A DNA stretch of 64,000 nt from Setaria digitata (lineage: Eukaryota; Nematoda; Chromadorea; Rhabditida; Setariidae): positions 1 to 64,000 of the forward strand of contig RCAB01000167.1 of NCBI GenBank assembly GCA_003640385.1, in the 5' to 3' direction. Each line of letters begins with the position of its first letter. The stretch's first letter is position 1. This document shows positions 39,864 through 51,206 of this stretch, piece by piece. The notes below the pieces were generated by a model. That model made no database searches and had not been told where the DNA came from. It saw nothing but the letters and a program-made list of their open reading frames with translations. The position numbers were made by a program, and so were the translations under genes.

Positions 39864-40934
39864 TTAAAAAAAATCGAGCCTTGTTGAAAGATTTTCGTTA
39901 CATATTCGTTATCGTTCCGGAATGATTAATATGACCTAATTTCAAATTTAATTATAATTGTATATTAATTATTTATGATTTCTGCTACACATTTTCTATT
40001 TGCTTTTTGTTTTCGTTATGTAAATACGGTGGTATAGCAGTGTTAAAGAATTATGAAGATTGATTGTATTGGGATAAAGGAGGATACTGTGATATGAAGA
40101 TGGCTTGCAGAGATGTAGATTGAGACAAGAAACCTGCTCGGATTATCTTATTTTTCGAATTTTTCTTCGGAGTTAATAAAATCCAGTGATTGGAATTTTC
40201 GCATCAATCACTTTGATTGGTGCAGTTGTTACAGCCAGATGGACTCACGAATTCAGAAACACCTAATGACTATGAATGTAGTAGAAATCGGTGGTTTATT
40301 ATATCCAGTTCTAATTAAAAATCATTAGATGAATGTGTTCACGACAATAATATCAGTTGATTCTTATTATATGATAATGCTAACATTTCTGACAATCCCA
40401 GTGGTTTCTTTGTTCTCTTTTTTCCTTTTAAAAATTTAAATTTTGGAAACATTGTGTTAATTTGTGTCATTCAAAAAATATCATTGCTAATTTACTTGAA
40501 TTAGCTAAAATTAATCATCAATTTCTTGAAAGAATAATGCATAACTTTTTCACTCCTTCTCTTTTTCTTTTTTTTTTTTTTTTTGAAATTTAAAACTAAA
40601 TCCTCTTTAAACACTGAAACGAGACAAATACTTGGCATATCGAACCTTGACCATTGTACAGTTATTGTTGTGTGCTGCGAATTGTAGTGAATGACCATAT
40701 GATGTGGTATATAATGTTGATGTGATTGTTGAAGAATGATAATGATAAGAGATTGGCCCATAATGGTTAAGGTGTTACAGAACTGATAAGGAGCTGTCCT
40801 TCATTCCTAATATTAGGTGCACTCGGCAAACATCTCCATTCCTACTTGTACACTCGGACAGACCGTCCTAATTGATCTTTGTTGATTACCCAATTTCCCA
40901 CTGATTGCTCTTCACACACCTACACACAGACACG

Positions 40935-40976
<42 letters not shown>
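40935..40976. repeat. Compound (CA)n(TA)n microsatellite
   Basis: About 24 bases of alternating CA run into about 18 bases of alternating TA. An interrupted CA stretch lies just before it (40,921-40,934). Confidence 0.9.
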
Positions 40977-41035
40977 AATAATAGTCTTGCGATGCGCTTT
41001 GTGAATTTGCTTGAGAATGTGTACGGTTCACATAA

Positions 41036-41256
41036 ATTTACAATTATGTTGTCCCCTCTATGCGTACGTGTGTGGGTGTGAATGACAATCGTTGACAAGT
41101 TAAGTTTACGATGTGACGATGAAAACTTTAACAACAGTGTCTACATCGATTTACAATTAATTGTCCGTGTGCTCTGTGTATTCATACGTGTGTGGGTGTA
41201 AGTGACAAACGTTCAGAAGTTAAGTTTACAATGTAACGATGAAAACTTTAACAACA
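41036..41256. repeat. Diverged tandem duplication, 113-base unit
   Basis: Copy 1 is 41,036-41,148 and copy 2 is 41,149 to about 41,256. Both start ATTTACAATTA and share ACGTGTGTGGGTGT and GATGAAAACTTTAACAACA. Numerous substitutions separate them, so the duplication is old. It lies upstream of the TESK kinase gene. Confidence 0.75.
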
Positions 41257-41962
41257 ATATTTTAGAGAAAGAAGTATATTTATGAAATTTATTGGAAATT
41301 TTCCATCATTCTGCTTTGCCATACTTTGTACGTATTTAATTTTCACCTTTACACTTGCTGCTTGCTAAATTTTTGAAATTGAGAAATTTTGTTGAAAAAT
41401 GATTAAACAATGTAGTTGCTGTTTGCTATTGAAATTTATTTAATTGCACTAGAGGAAGCGAACAGTAAGAGTTGATCGAAGGCTGATATGAAAACAAAAA
41501 TGTGCCATTATTTTTATTCACTTTAATGATTAAGCAATGAGCATACAGCACACTCAATAATATTTTACTTTCGTTCTTAATGATTTCAGCAACACTTTTT
41601 TTTTTTTTCTCTTTTCATTTTCATTTTGATTTTCTTTTCTTTTTCTGATGCTCTTTCTTATCGAGAAAAATTTGAGTTTTAAATTACTCTGAACTGACAG
41701 TATTAATATCACAGGTTGATGTAGGTGTTTTGTGAAATTAGTTGTAGAATTTAATATTAAAAGTTTATTTATTGATCGCTTTTTGGTTTTAGTTATTTTC
41801 TGGAAGAACTTTTGTGCGTCTTATTCAGGAAACTGCTCAAAAACAGATTTGTAATTTTCAGGATTTAGTCATGTGTGAATTTCGTTGTTATCACCAATAT
41901 TATTATCTTGCTTAATTTATACGATGATATTTATTTGGTCTGCTTAGTTATACCGAATCCAA

Positions 41963-41971
41963 TCTGCAGAA
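41963..41971 (+). promoter_or_regulatory. Candidate trans-splice acceptor before the TESK start
   Basis: ATCTGCAG is followed by one A and then the ATG at 41,972. An acceptor this close to a start codon with no upstream exon in view is typical of spliced-leader addition in nematodes. Inferred only. Confidence 0.3.
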
Positions 41972-44900
41972 ATGACAATGATTATGGATATCAATGGTAG
42001 TGATCCACTTCAGGCAAACAGTACTGTGGCTGATTTGTAAGTTCATTTTTGAGAACTGTGCCCATATATTCAAGAGCAAGACAAAGTTCAAAATTTTTAA
42101 CCTTTTCCACATTTTAGATATGAATTGTGATTATAATTAGTCATAATTAATGCTAAAGTTTCATGCTTCGCTGTATGCAGCCAAGTAGTCCGTCTTGCTG
42201 CTACCTCTATTGGATTTTTTCTTCTACCACTAAGTGATTAATTACTGATACGTTTCCATTTTTTTTTTTAAGTCTCTCATCGGAAGCTTCATTTCACGAC
42301 TGTGAAGCAAGTACTTCAAATAACTTGCATGGAATCAATGACGCTATCTACAACAGTAACAGTCGGTCAGTGTACCTAATTTTTGAGATGTTTTAGCAAT
42401 GGATTTTCACACACCGTCTCGATTCTCAAGCTTACTCTCTATATCTCTTCTTTTTCCCAAAGAATAGTTCGGCGAAATACCTTTTTTCCATTTCTTAGGC
42501 AACGTTTAGAAGTTTTGCAGATATGCGGGAGAGATTTCGCAATCATCATATATCGCGATGTGCTCCAACGAATTTGGATTAGATCAAGAAGTATGTTTAA
42601 AAAGAGTATGCTTAGCTACAACTAATAGAAAAAAAAAATACTGGAAGCTCTGCACTTTTAAAATTTTTGAATTTTATTTAACTTCCCTTCAGTATTAAGT
42701 TGAACTTCTTATGTTGCAGCTGTGATATAAATTGAGTTCATATGTTAAAGTGACCTTTCTTTTGATTTGAAAAATTCTTTAAATTTTTAATCACTTTGGG
42801 TTTTAGAATGACAGATCATTCTGGAGTTGTAACAGTACTGACACGAATATTTATCAGCATCCTTGCTTACCTCCCGGACGTACTTCTTGTGTTTTCCTGG
42901 AGATGGCTTTGAAACGATTGTATGCCCGAGATGATTTTGATGTGCTTGAAAGTTTGGGCGAAGGTTTTTTTGGTGTGGTTTACAAGGTTTGCTGATGGTC
43001 TTTATTTATATAAAGAAAACATTGAGCATACATTGAGACACATAACGTACATTAAGGTTCTGCGCAAGGATGATATTTAATGTGTCGAGTTTTTGTAGAC
43101 TGTATTCCTCTAAAAACTGCAATAGATATTTTTTAGGTACAACATCGGTTCACGGGAGAAATTATGGTATTAAAGGTCGGTAAAGAACGAGCACGGGAAA
43201 GTCGAATACGTATTAAGGCAAAAGTGCTGAAAGAAGTTGATGTCTTAAACCAGCTGACGTCGCATCCGAATCTCTTGGCCTTTCGGTAAGTACATATTTT
43301 TCCTTGCTACTCATTACAAATAAATGAAATAAATGCTATCTGGATAGCATAATTTTAATAGAAGTTTTGACCGTTCCAGTGCCTAATTATAAAACAGTTA
43401 TAATTTTTTAGTGGTGTTTGTGTTGACTTGGCAGAGAATTCGTGGGATTTACATATACTTATGGATTTTTGTGACGGGGGAAGCCTAAGCCGCCTGATAT
43501 GCGACCACCAAAAATATTTCCATTGGAGTTTGCGATGTAACTTAGCGCGTGATATTTCGTATGCCATGGCTTTTGTACATTCAAAAGGCATCATGCATCG
43601 CGATCTTACTAGCATGGTTTGTGCAGCGGTTTTCGTTTCGTAAATGGAGCAGTATGGAACAGCAAAGAAAAAAATGTTTTAACATTTCTGAGAGGGCTAC
43701 TTAAGACTGAGAAATCAAGGCAAATAGAGCGTCTTAATCTCGGAGAGAGAGAGCGAGGAAGATCGTCATAGGCCTGAAGTTATGACTCTTTTCAGTCTTA
43801 AGCATTCCTCTCAAATATGTTAGAACAATTAACAGGTTTCGTAACCTAGGTTTAAATAGAAATTAAGGATTTTTGACTTTAACCATACAGTAATATTGTT
43901 ACTAAAGATCCTTCACTTCTTGCGTTGGACAGGTAATTGTGGGTAGTGTAGTTTTATTTTATTTTATTTTATTTTTTTGCTTTTTTTTTTTTTTTTTTAA
44001 GGTTTCTTCATTTAAATCTATTTTCTTTTACGAGGTCTTCTTTGGTAGAATGTTTCCTTTTTATAGAATGTCTTGCTACAAAAAGTTGTCAATGGCGGCT
44101 TAAAAGCAGTAGTAGCTGATTTCGGTTTGTCGTGCAGAATACCTCATACTGCAGAGAAGCTGACCCAAGTGGGCACTCCTTTCTGGATGGCTCCAGAATG
44201 TCTCAAAGAAGAGTTTTACGACGAAAAGGTTTGCTTTATGTTTTAGTGTTTAAAGATTAAAAGAAAAAAATACGATACTTGTTTCTTCACGTCATATGGT
44301 AGTTCTAATTTTTTGAAGTGATAGAATTTAAAAAAAAAGACAAAGCCATTTTTTTAGGCAGATGTATTCTCCTTTGGAATAATACTGTGCCAGATGATCG
44401 CAAGAATTGACGCTGACCCAGAAGCGGGACTATACCGAACTCATAATTTTGGTTTGGATTATGTTCGTTTCACAGCCCATTGTCCAACTGACACGCCCTT
44501 GGACATTTTGAACTTAGCATTTCAATGTTGCTTGGTAAGATTGTAGCTCTTAATTCGTTTTGTTACTATGCCGTTACCATTCGCTGGATATTTTTTCTGT
44601 TTCCTCTGTGGTATTGTTTATAAGTATCTTTCAGTAATGCCTTTTGCAGATGGATCCTGCTGCTCGACCTAGTTTTGTATCAGTCTGTGACTTCTTCACT
44701 GAATTTTCATCTTCGCGACATAGTGAATGTAAAGAATCTTCATTGTGGTTGATCGAAAGCGATGGACGTTAGCCTTTACCAAGATTTATCAAGAAGGAAA
44801 AATCAAAAGACTTTTATTTTTAATTAGTTCTTAATAACTGAATATACTCATGACCCGTGAAATCTTTGTCCGCCTTTTCGTATTGGTCATTTTTTGGTAT

Positions 44901-47394
44901 TTGTAGGGTTGGAGCGGTCTTTGTCTGATGCAGCTTTAAAATATTCGAAATCGAAAGAGTCTGAATTGATTTCATATGCTTCGACACGAAAGGACTACAG
45001 CAGTGGAAGTCAAGGGTAAATTAGATTATTTTATTATACCTTGGAGCTTCCAGCGCATTTGATTCTTGATGTCTGTCTTGCAATAATTTCGTCCCTTATC
45101 GCAACATTCAGGGTTCGTCATCACATAGAAATGCAAACACTTTTTCTTATTACATATTCTGAATATTTCTAGTGAGTATAAGTCAGTGGATCCGCTTCTG
45201 GTACTTCAAGAAGATGTGCGATATGAAGATCTGAATCACAGAAATCAGGATGAAGAAATGGAAAAAAAGTCACGAATGGAAGAACTTGCAAGAAGTGTTG
45301 CTGTCGATGAACTTTCCGATGAGGTATTGATCCTGCTTCTATGGAAATTTAGTACGCAACTCATTATGTAGATAGCTATATCTTTTATAAAATGACCGCT
45401 CAGAAATGAAAATCTTAAAATATTATTCTTAACCTTGCACTTTGTTTCAAAAAAGTATTCTCTTTAATATTATGAATATCAGTCTTTCAGTGTTATTTCG
45501 TTTGGGCACCTACAGGTCGGTATATAAAGTAAAGCTGAAGAGTTTTTTTTTTTTTCCAGATATCACTGGACACTGGGAATCCTTTTATATCCCACGAAAT
45601 TTATAAAACAGCGCGAAAATTGGTTTTTCCTGAAGCGAATGATCGCAGAAAAGGAGTCGTCTCAGGTGTGAAGGGCTACGATGACAGCCGCATAAATGTC
45701 ACTAATTTTGACAGCAATTTAGCGGATTGTTGGTGCGTTAACGCTATTATATACCATTTCTGCGATCATTTTCATATACCATCCACAGAGAAAACAAAGA
45801 CTAACAAATTCCTGAGCTTATATATTGGAAATATTTTTTTTGAATTCGTTATTCAGCTCTAACATCTTTTAAGTAAATTTAAATTCTGCAGCGCCTTCCC
45901 CGTCTACAGCGGTGAGCTAGTAACCAGTAAAACGAAGTATGGTCATCGCAAAAGAATCCCGAAGTAAGTCATCTGTTAGTGCTTCTAAGGAAACTTTTTT
46001 CTGTATTCACGTTTGTTAATATATTGTATTATAAATATTCGAATAGAAGCACAACTATTAGATTCTTTCCAGAGAAAGCTGTTCAATAGGTCTACTATAA
46101 TAAAATTGTAGGGTTATTCGTCGCAGTACATCACTTCCTAGTTCATCAGCAAATGTATCGTGGATAAGGCAATGTGCAACATTTGATCCGGTACCACCTT
46201 CATCCTCATCTACGGGCTTAACAACTACTATGGCAGCGCAGCGCGGCAAAGCTGATGATATAGGTGAACACTGTGTTTTGAAGGGTCAGATGTCGATGGC
46301 CTTTAAAAATAAAGATCAAGTAAGTTTGGTGTACTAAATATTAGTAGGATTCGATTTCGGACTCTTTTAGACTCTCGGATCTTTTAACAAACCTAATCCT
46401 TGCCATTCGTGGTTGTGGTAAGATATGAGAAACTTGATATAGTATAATAAGAAAGTTAGAGAAAGTAATGTTTTCACAACATTTTAATTCATTTCATTTT
46501 CAGAAATTCACCTCACGTCGATGTCAGTCAACTTCTTCGAATGCAGCATTGCTTGGCCCCAATTCTGCAGAGGATCGACGAACAAAAGACTTCTCCTTAT
46601 CGGTAGATGAAGAGATTTTGAGCCATGATATAAATGAACTTACTTTTGAGCGCTGGAAAAGTGATAGTAAGTTTTCAAGAGCATGTAACTATTACTTTAC
46701 ATTTTGCTACCACAGAGTCAGTTAGGGACCCCGAACTACTTTAATTAAGCTTGAATAATTGTTTTTTTTAGGCAATTTTACCAACTTTCTGCAACAAAGA
46801 GATGAAGTGGTTGTACGACAGCCCTTTCCTGCGAGATTATCTGATAGTGAATCTTCTGTAAGGCTTTCGAATAATCTTAAATTTTATTCATTCTTCAGAA
46901 CCAGTTAGAGGAAAAAAAGCTAATTTAATCATCCTGATGCAAATAGAAGTGACGAAAAAAAATAGGCTTCATTTTTGTTGGAGAAATGTTTTTAGGAAGG
47001 CACATTCATAGCTGCAACAGCATCACTTCACACTGGAATCCCTAATGATGGATTCAATGATGAAATGCAGAGTATGTGGAAAGTTGATTATAACAGGTAC
47101 AAAACGCAGGTAGACTTTGTTTAGACGTTGTTACCTTGAAGGATTTAGACTTTGCGTGTTAAAATAACAAACTGAATGCCATTTTTGTAAGCAGATTCAT
47201 AATTTCGAAGAGATCTCCAGTGTTTATAGGTGATACGAGACACACTTGTGCACAAGAAACCAGTGCATAGTACCACACTATTGAACCCTTTCTGTGTAAC
47301 CGGGCGAAAATGCGTTTCATGTCGTAAACAACAGATAGTGCATGCAGATGACAGATGTCTTCCTTCAGGTGGCGAGTACTGCGTTATTTTGTGA
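41972..47394 (+). CDS. TESK-type dual-specificity protein kinase with C-terminal CaaX box
   Basis: About 16 exons give roughly 800 residues. The kinase domain (about 97-365) has the glycine loop LGEGFFGVVYK, the VLK lysine (about 126), the alpha-C KEVDVLNQL, HRDLTSMN (about 226), ADFGLS (about 251), GTPFWMAPE and DVFSFGIILCQMIARIDADP. The HRDLTS loop, IARIDADP and the NFGLDY motif mark the TESK/LIMK group and fit TESK best. TESK kinases phosphorylate cofilin and control actin. Exons 1 and 2 are 41,972-42,036 and 42,273-42,369. The tail has RSLSDA and RSTSLP, possible phospho-sites, and a cysteine-rich last exon (47,230-47,394) with CVTGRKCVSC, ending EYCVIL, which fits a geranylgeranylation signal. 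No LIM or PDZ domain precedes the kinase. Exon phases agree where tested. Confidence 0.88.
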
Positions 47395-49201
47395 ATTGAT
47401 GTGATGTGAAAATAGTTTTAGCATTCTAAACAATAGATGCGTTGTACTTTGAAACTTCCTTTTTGCGAATCTCATGCAAGCAGACATAGCAGAAAAGAGA
47501 AAAAGCTCAAGTTAAGAAAATACATAACTGAGGGGAGAGGTATACCGAAATCTTTCTAGCTTCTGAATTTCCTTAACCTGTATGATGTATTTCTTGGAAC
47601 AAAATAGTTGCATTGATTGTTATAAATGTGTTATCATAATAAGGGGTTGTCGGTTTCACCAGGGAGGTGAACATCCAGTTCCATGTAATAATAGATGCTC
47701 AGTAAGCGGTGTTATCACTGTTGTTATTCACTTCATTATTTATTCTGTTGTAATCATTAATCATTTGTTGTCTGTTTGTCTTCGTTGAAGACTTCATTAT
47801 TAACAATGCTCGTTTGTTTGCTTGAAGACTTTCCCGGGTAATCAAACATTGATGTTACTTCAAACTGATATTGCTTGAGTTTAACAGTAGAGAAACTACT
47901 GTTTTAAATAATTATTTGTTAGCTGAAAAGAGACATTACTCCAATTCTTCGTCATAAAAAAGATAACTTCTGTCTTCATCTCTCTTTTTTCCACTGTTCA
48001 GTGTTCTCTTATCGTAAAAGAAAGCTGATTAGCCTGGCTGAACCTCTGTCATCACAGCAGTAAACCAGTATTGAATGCTGAATGATTCTTTTCCAGAGAT
48101 GAGTTACGCAATGGAATGTGCAGGTAACCGACAAAATGTGCAATTAAAATACACATTGCTTGCAACGGCTATTATTGTTGCGACCGAAGAGCGCTTCTCA
48201 CTAGATAGATGATTTAGCTGATTGAGACCAGTATCAATCATCATAGTAGGAATATGAATTGAGATTCATCATCTTCAGTCTTTCCCTAAATCAGTCACAC
48301 ACTGCTTCGGCAGATGGGGGAGAAGTGATAATTTCATTTCAATTAAATTTATTATTCTTGCTACTGCTGAATTATATTTTTGTAATTCGTCGCCACTTTT
48401 CTTTACCTGAATGTGTGCATTACGTTTTGTAAGAACATTAGAACATTGTTGTCTTCAATACAAAAAAAAAAAAACAATCATTGCCCATTGAGCATATATA
48501 TATATATAAGCATCAATCCATAAGTCTCAAGCTTCTCTAACATCGAACAAAATTTTCGGTATAAAATTTTTAAATACAAAGGGAAAATTACTAGGAGGAA
48601 ATAAATCACTGATCTTCATAGCGTTATGAACTAAATGAAATACTGCTATAGAGGATCATTGCCGTTGTAAAGACTATACAATATCCATTGTGTATATTTT
48701 CATCTTCAAAATATTTTAAGCCAGCAAAAAAAAGAAATGAATGAATTTAAAATTCCAAACCAAATGGAACTGATGCCAGCAGAAGAGAAAAAAATCTGGA
48801 AGGAAGTAAGTGCGCTCTATTGAAATTTCTCGAGTAATAATACGGTATTGTTATTTAATATGGTATTTGGGAAACAGTTCAAGACAACGATGTTTTAAAA
48901 TATTATTGTATTTATACAATGGGAAAAAAAAAAGGACAACGCAAAGCTGGAAAAAAAGCGCTTATGCTTCGAAAGAGAAGAAAGCACATACTGATCATAA
49001 TTTGTGCCTTTAAATTTGACCGCTAAATACACTAAACCGCTTACGATGTTCAACACCTCGATATTGGCGAGCGGCAAAGTAAACATCTTGTGAATTATAA
49101 AAATTCTTCATCATAATTCAATTTCTACAAACTGAACTTTGGCTCAGATGTTGAGGTATACCGGATCACTACCCTAACTTCCATTTTGTTTCCTCGCTCG
49201 A
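47395..49201. other. Intergenic between convergent genes
   Basis: This space lies between the ends of the plus-strand kinase gene and the minus-strand NYN-like gene. One stretch at 48,736-48,807 could be an exon (ATG, then MNEFKIPNQMELMPAEEKK, then a GTAAGTG donor), but no convincing downstream exon continues it. The frames around 48,895-49,086 look like chance. There is an A-run near 48,462-48,475 and a short AT repeat near 48,494-48,508. Confidence 0.45.
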
Positions 49202-50260
49202 TCATGTTTTCTTAGAGCTCTGACATGATATTCTTTGATTAGTAAGTCCAAGAGCATGCCGAATAAGAGGAACAATGTCAGCATCAAATGGACCGCATGG
49301 AAATTGGCCATCAATCATCGTAATCAGCTTGTCCAGCAATTCAGACTGCATCTGAAGTGTCAGCTGTTCGTCACGTAATAACATGTTGTATCGCAAGATA
49401 CTTACTTCTTCTTCCTCAACTTGCAAGATCTTTTTCCAATGAACAGAATCCAAGGAGATCACCAGACGATGGTTATATGGTCGAAAAAGAGGTACGATGA
49501 TGGGTAATTTGTTGTTACCAAATAATATTTCAGGTATCACAGTTCTATCCATCAGATCACAGGAAGTACCCGGTGTAATATTATACGCGATGCTCTCTTC
49601 CGGCTGACATTTTTGACATGAATTAAAATTGTTTAAATACAGTGCTTTCGGGATAGTAACCAAAATCCCGTGGCAACTAACGGTATTATGCTTTATATGA
49701 CTTGCAAAATCTTCACTTGGCAGAAATTTAATCAGCTCCAAAATTACAAGTTTGCGGAACTGCTTCTCATCGCTAACCAAAGCACAATGATCGTTCGTCT
49801 CACCCAGTTGTTCTTTAAAAAAAAATGGTAAAAAAGCTGTTGCTTTATGCCCACGAGCAATAAAATGAAACAAAATTTTCACCAAAGCCTGAACCGGATA
49901 TGGCTTCATTGTCCTGATATCGCAACATACCGGTTTGTTTGGTTTTTTCTGCTGTATATAATTCTCAAGATAACCAATACGATCGTCTAATGTATAATTC
50001 TGATCGTAGCTTGCAGCAATCAACAGTCCATCGATCACAATCTGCTAATTATTTTCATATTCACTTCTCATCATCGACAAAGGGAAAACTTCTCCCTGAT
50101 GTTATCAAATAATACAACTAACCGGCCGTAGCAATGTCCCCACGGAACGCTCGATCACCGATCGCCTAATACTCTTGAATGAAATTATCCTTGACAGTTC
50201 TACATTATATATATATCTTTTGGTGACACTATTATCTTCTTCATCAGTATCCGTCTCCAT
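49202..50260 (-). CDS. Divergent Regnase/Zc3h12a-like NYN-domain protein
   Basis: Two exons, 50,123-50,260 and 49,202-50,041, encode 325 residues starting METDTDEEDNSVTKR. Joining them gives LLRPIVIDGLLIAAS, which resembles the RPVVIDGSNVA opening strand of the Zc3h12a-type NYN/PIN ribonuclease domain. FIARGHKATAFLPFFFKEQ (about residues 105-123) then resembles its WFLERGH...VFVPSWRKE segment. The later acidic motifs (YDDRF and SNDxxRD) are not visible and the GSN of the first motif is GLL, so nuclease activity is doubtful. No CCCH zinc finger is seen. The rest (NSCQKCQPEES, IIVPLFRPYNHRLVISLD) is unrecognised. Both exons fit in phase and 49,202-50,041 is the longest single open stretch in the window. 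The gene is solid; the family assignment is moderate. Confidence 0.7.
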
Positions 50261-51206
50261 TGAATTCTATTTGACAAGTCTAAAAATCTTCAATTTGCAA
50301 TTATGCTGGTGCAAAAGAAGAGAAAGAAATCACCCCTTTCTTTTTGTCACCTTTGCAGCTCCTGTACTACTCCTTCATCGAATTACAATATAATAGTATT
50401 TGTTAAGGATAACTTCCCACTACACTGACTAACAAACAAAAAAATAATGGGAAATAAAGCCATACATCCAATAGATTCAACATATCTATTGTATGATAAG
50501 AAATCAGTGACATGTTTTACTGGATTTCCATTTCATAATCATTTTAACTTCTTCATCTCTAACATTATCTTATCTTTCTTTATGCATCAAAAAAAAAAAA
50601 AAAACTATATAATGTGAGGCAAAATAACCTCAGTAAACAAAATGTACAATACATGAAGTAGTAGTAGTATTTATTGAGCCACAAAAATGAGATAATACAT
50701 AGTCAGAAGCAATAAATGTTTGAAAAAGTGCTCTATTAACACTGCTAATTATTAAGCTTCCTGAAAAATTTATAGATTTTTATGAATCTGTTCTCTTCCT
50801 GAAATTAATCAATTGACTGAAATTAATTAAAATCAAAAATATGATCAGCGATATACTTATTAGAGTGAATGTAGAGCCTACAGAACGAAACTGGACCATC
50901 ATTTAATCATCTTCTCCGATTAATTTTACAACTGTATGAAAAATTTTTGTTCTATTTGACTTTTAATTTTTTCATCCAAACCATCAAAATAGGTGAAGAA
51001 AATTGTAAACCTTTGATACCACTTGACTATTACACATCACTCTGTACTCACTAGCAATAAGGAAATGTTCTTAATTCTTTTCCAGTATTACATCATTTTA
51101 TGTTGAGACAAGAAAGAACAAATAAAAAAATGATGCAATAATCAAATCTAGAAAGGCAAGATATCATTCGACAACTACCTGCGCTGAAAATATTGCTCAT
51201 TACACA
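50261..51206. other. Intergenic, no gene recognised
   Basis: This lies between the 5' end of the NYN-like gene and the 3' end of the RING gene, both on the minus strand. It is AT-rich with an A-run near 50,589-50,604. It probably contains the NYN gene promoter and the RING gene 3' untranslated region. Confidence 0.5.

Larger units (their letters stand above)
39864..41971. other. Intergenic, repeats and probable TESK promoter
   Basis: No exon was recognised. The region includes a T-run near 40,568-40,584, a compound CA/TA microsatellite (40,935-40,976), a diverged 113-base tandem duplication (41,036-41,256) and AT-rich DNA up to the TESK start. The minus-strand open frame at 40,886-41,134 is a by-product of the microsatellite. 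Confidence 0.5.

Noticed and set aside
40886..41134. 82-codon minus-strand open frame rich in His/Thr and Val/Cys repeats
   Set aside because: The repeats come from translating the CA/TA microsatellite; there is no other coding signal.
48895..49086. Minus-strand frame MFTLPLANIEVLN... as a small membrane protein
   Set aside because: It lies over an A-rich stretch, has no splice signals and no family similarity, and overlaps other equally poor frames.
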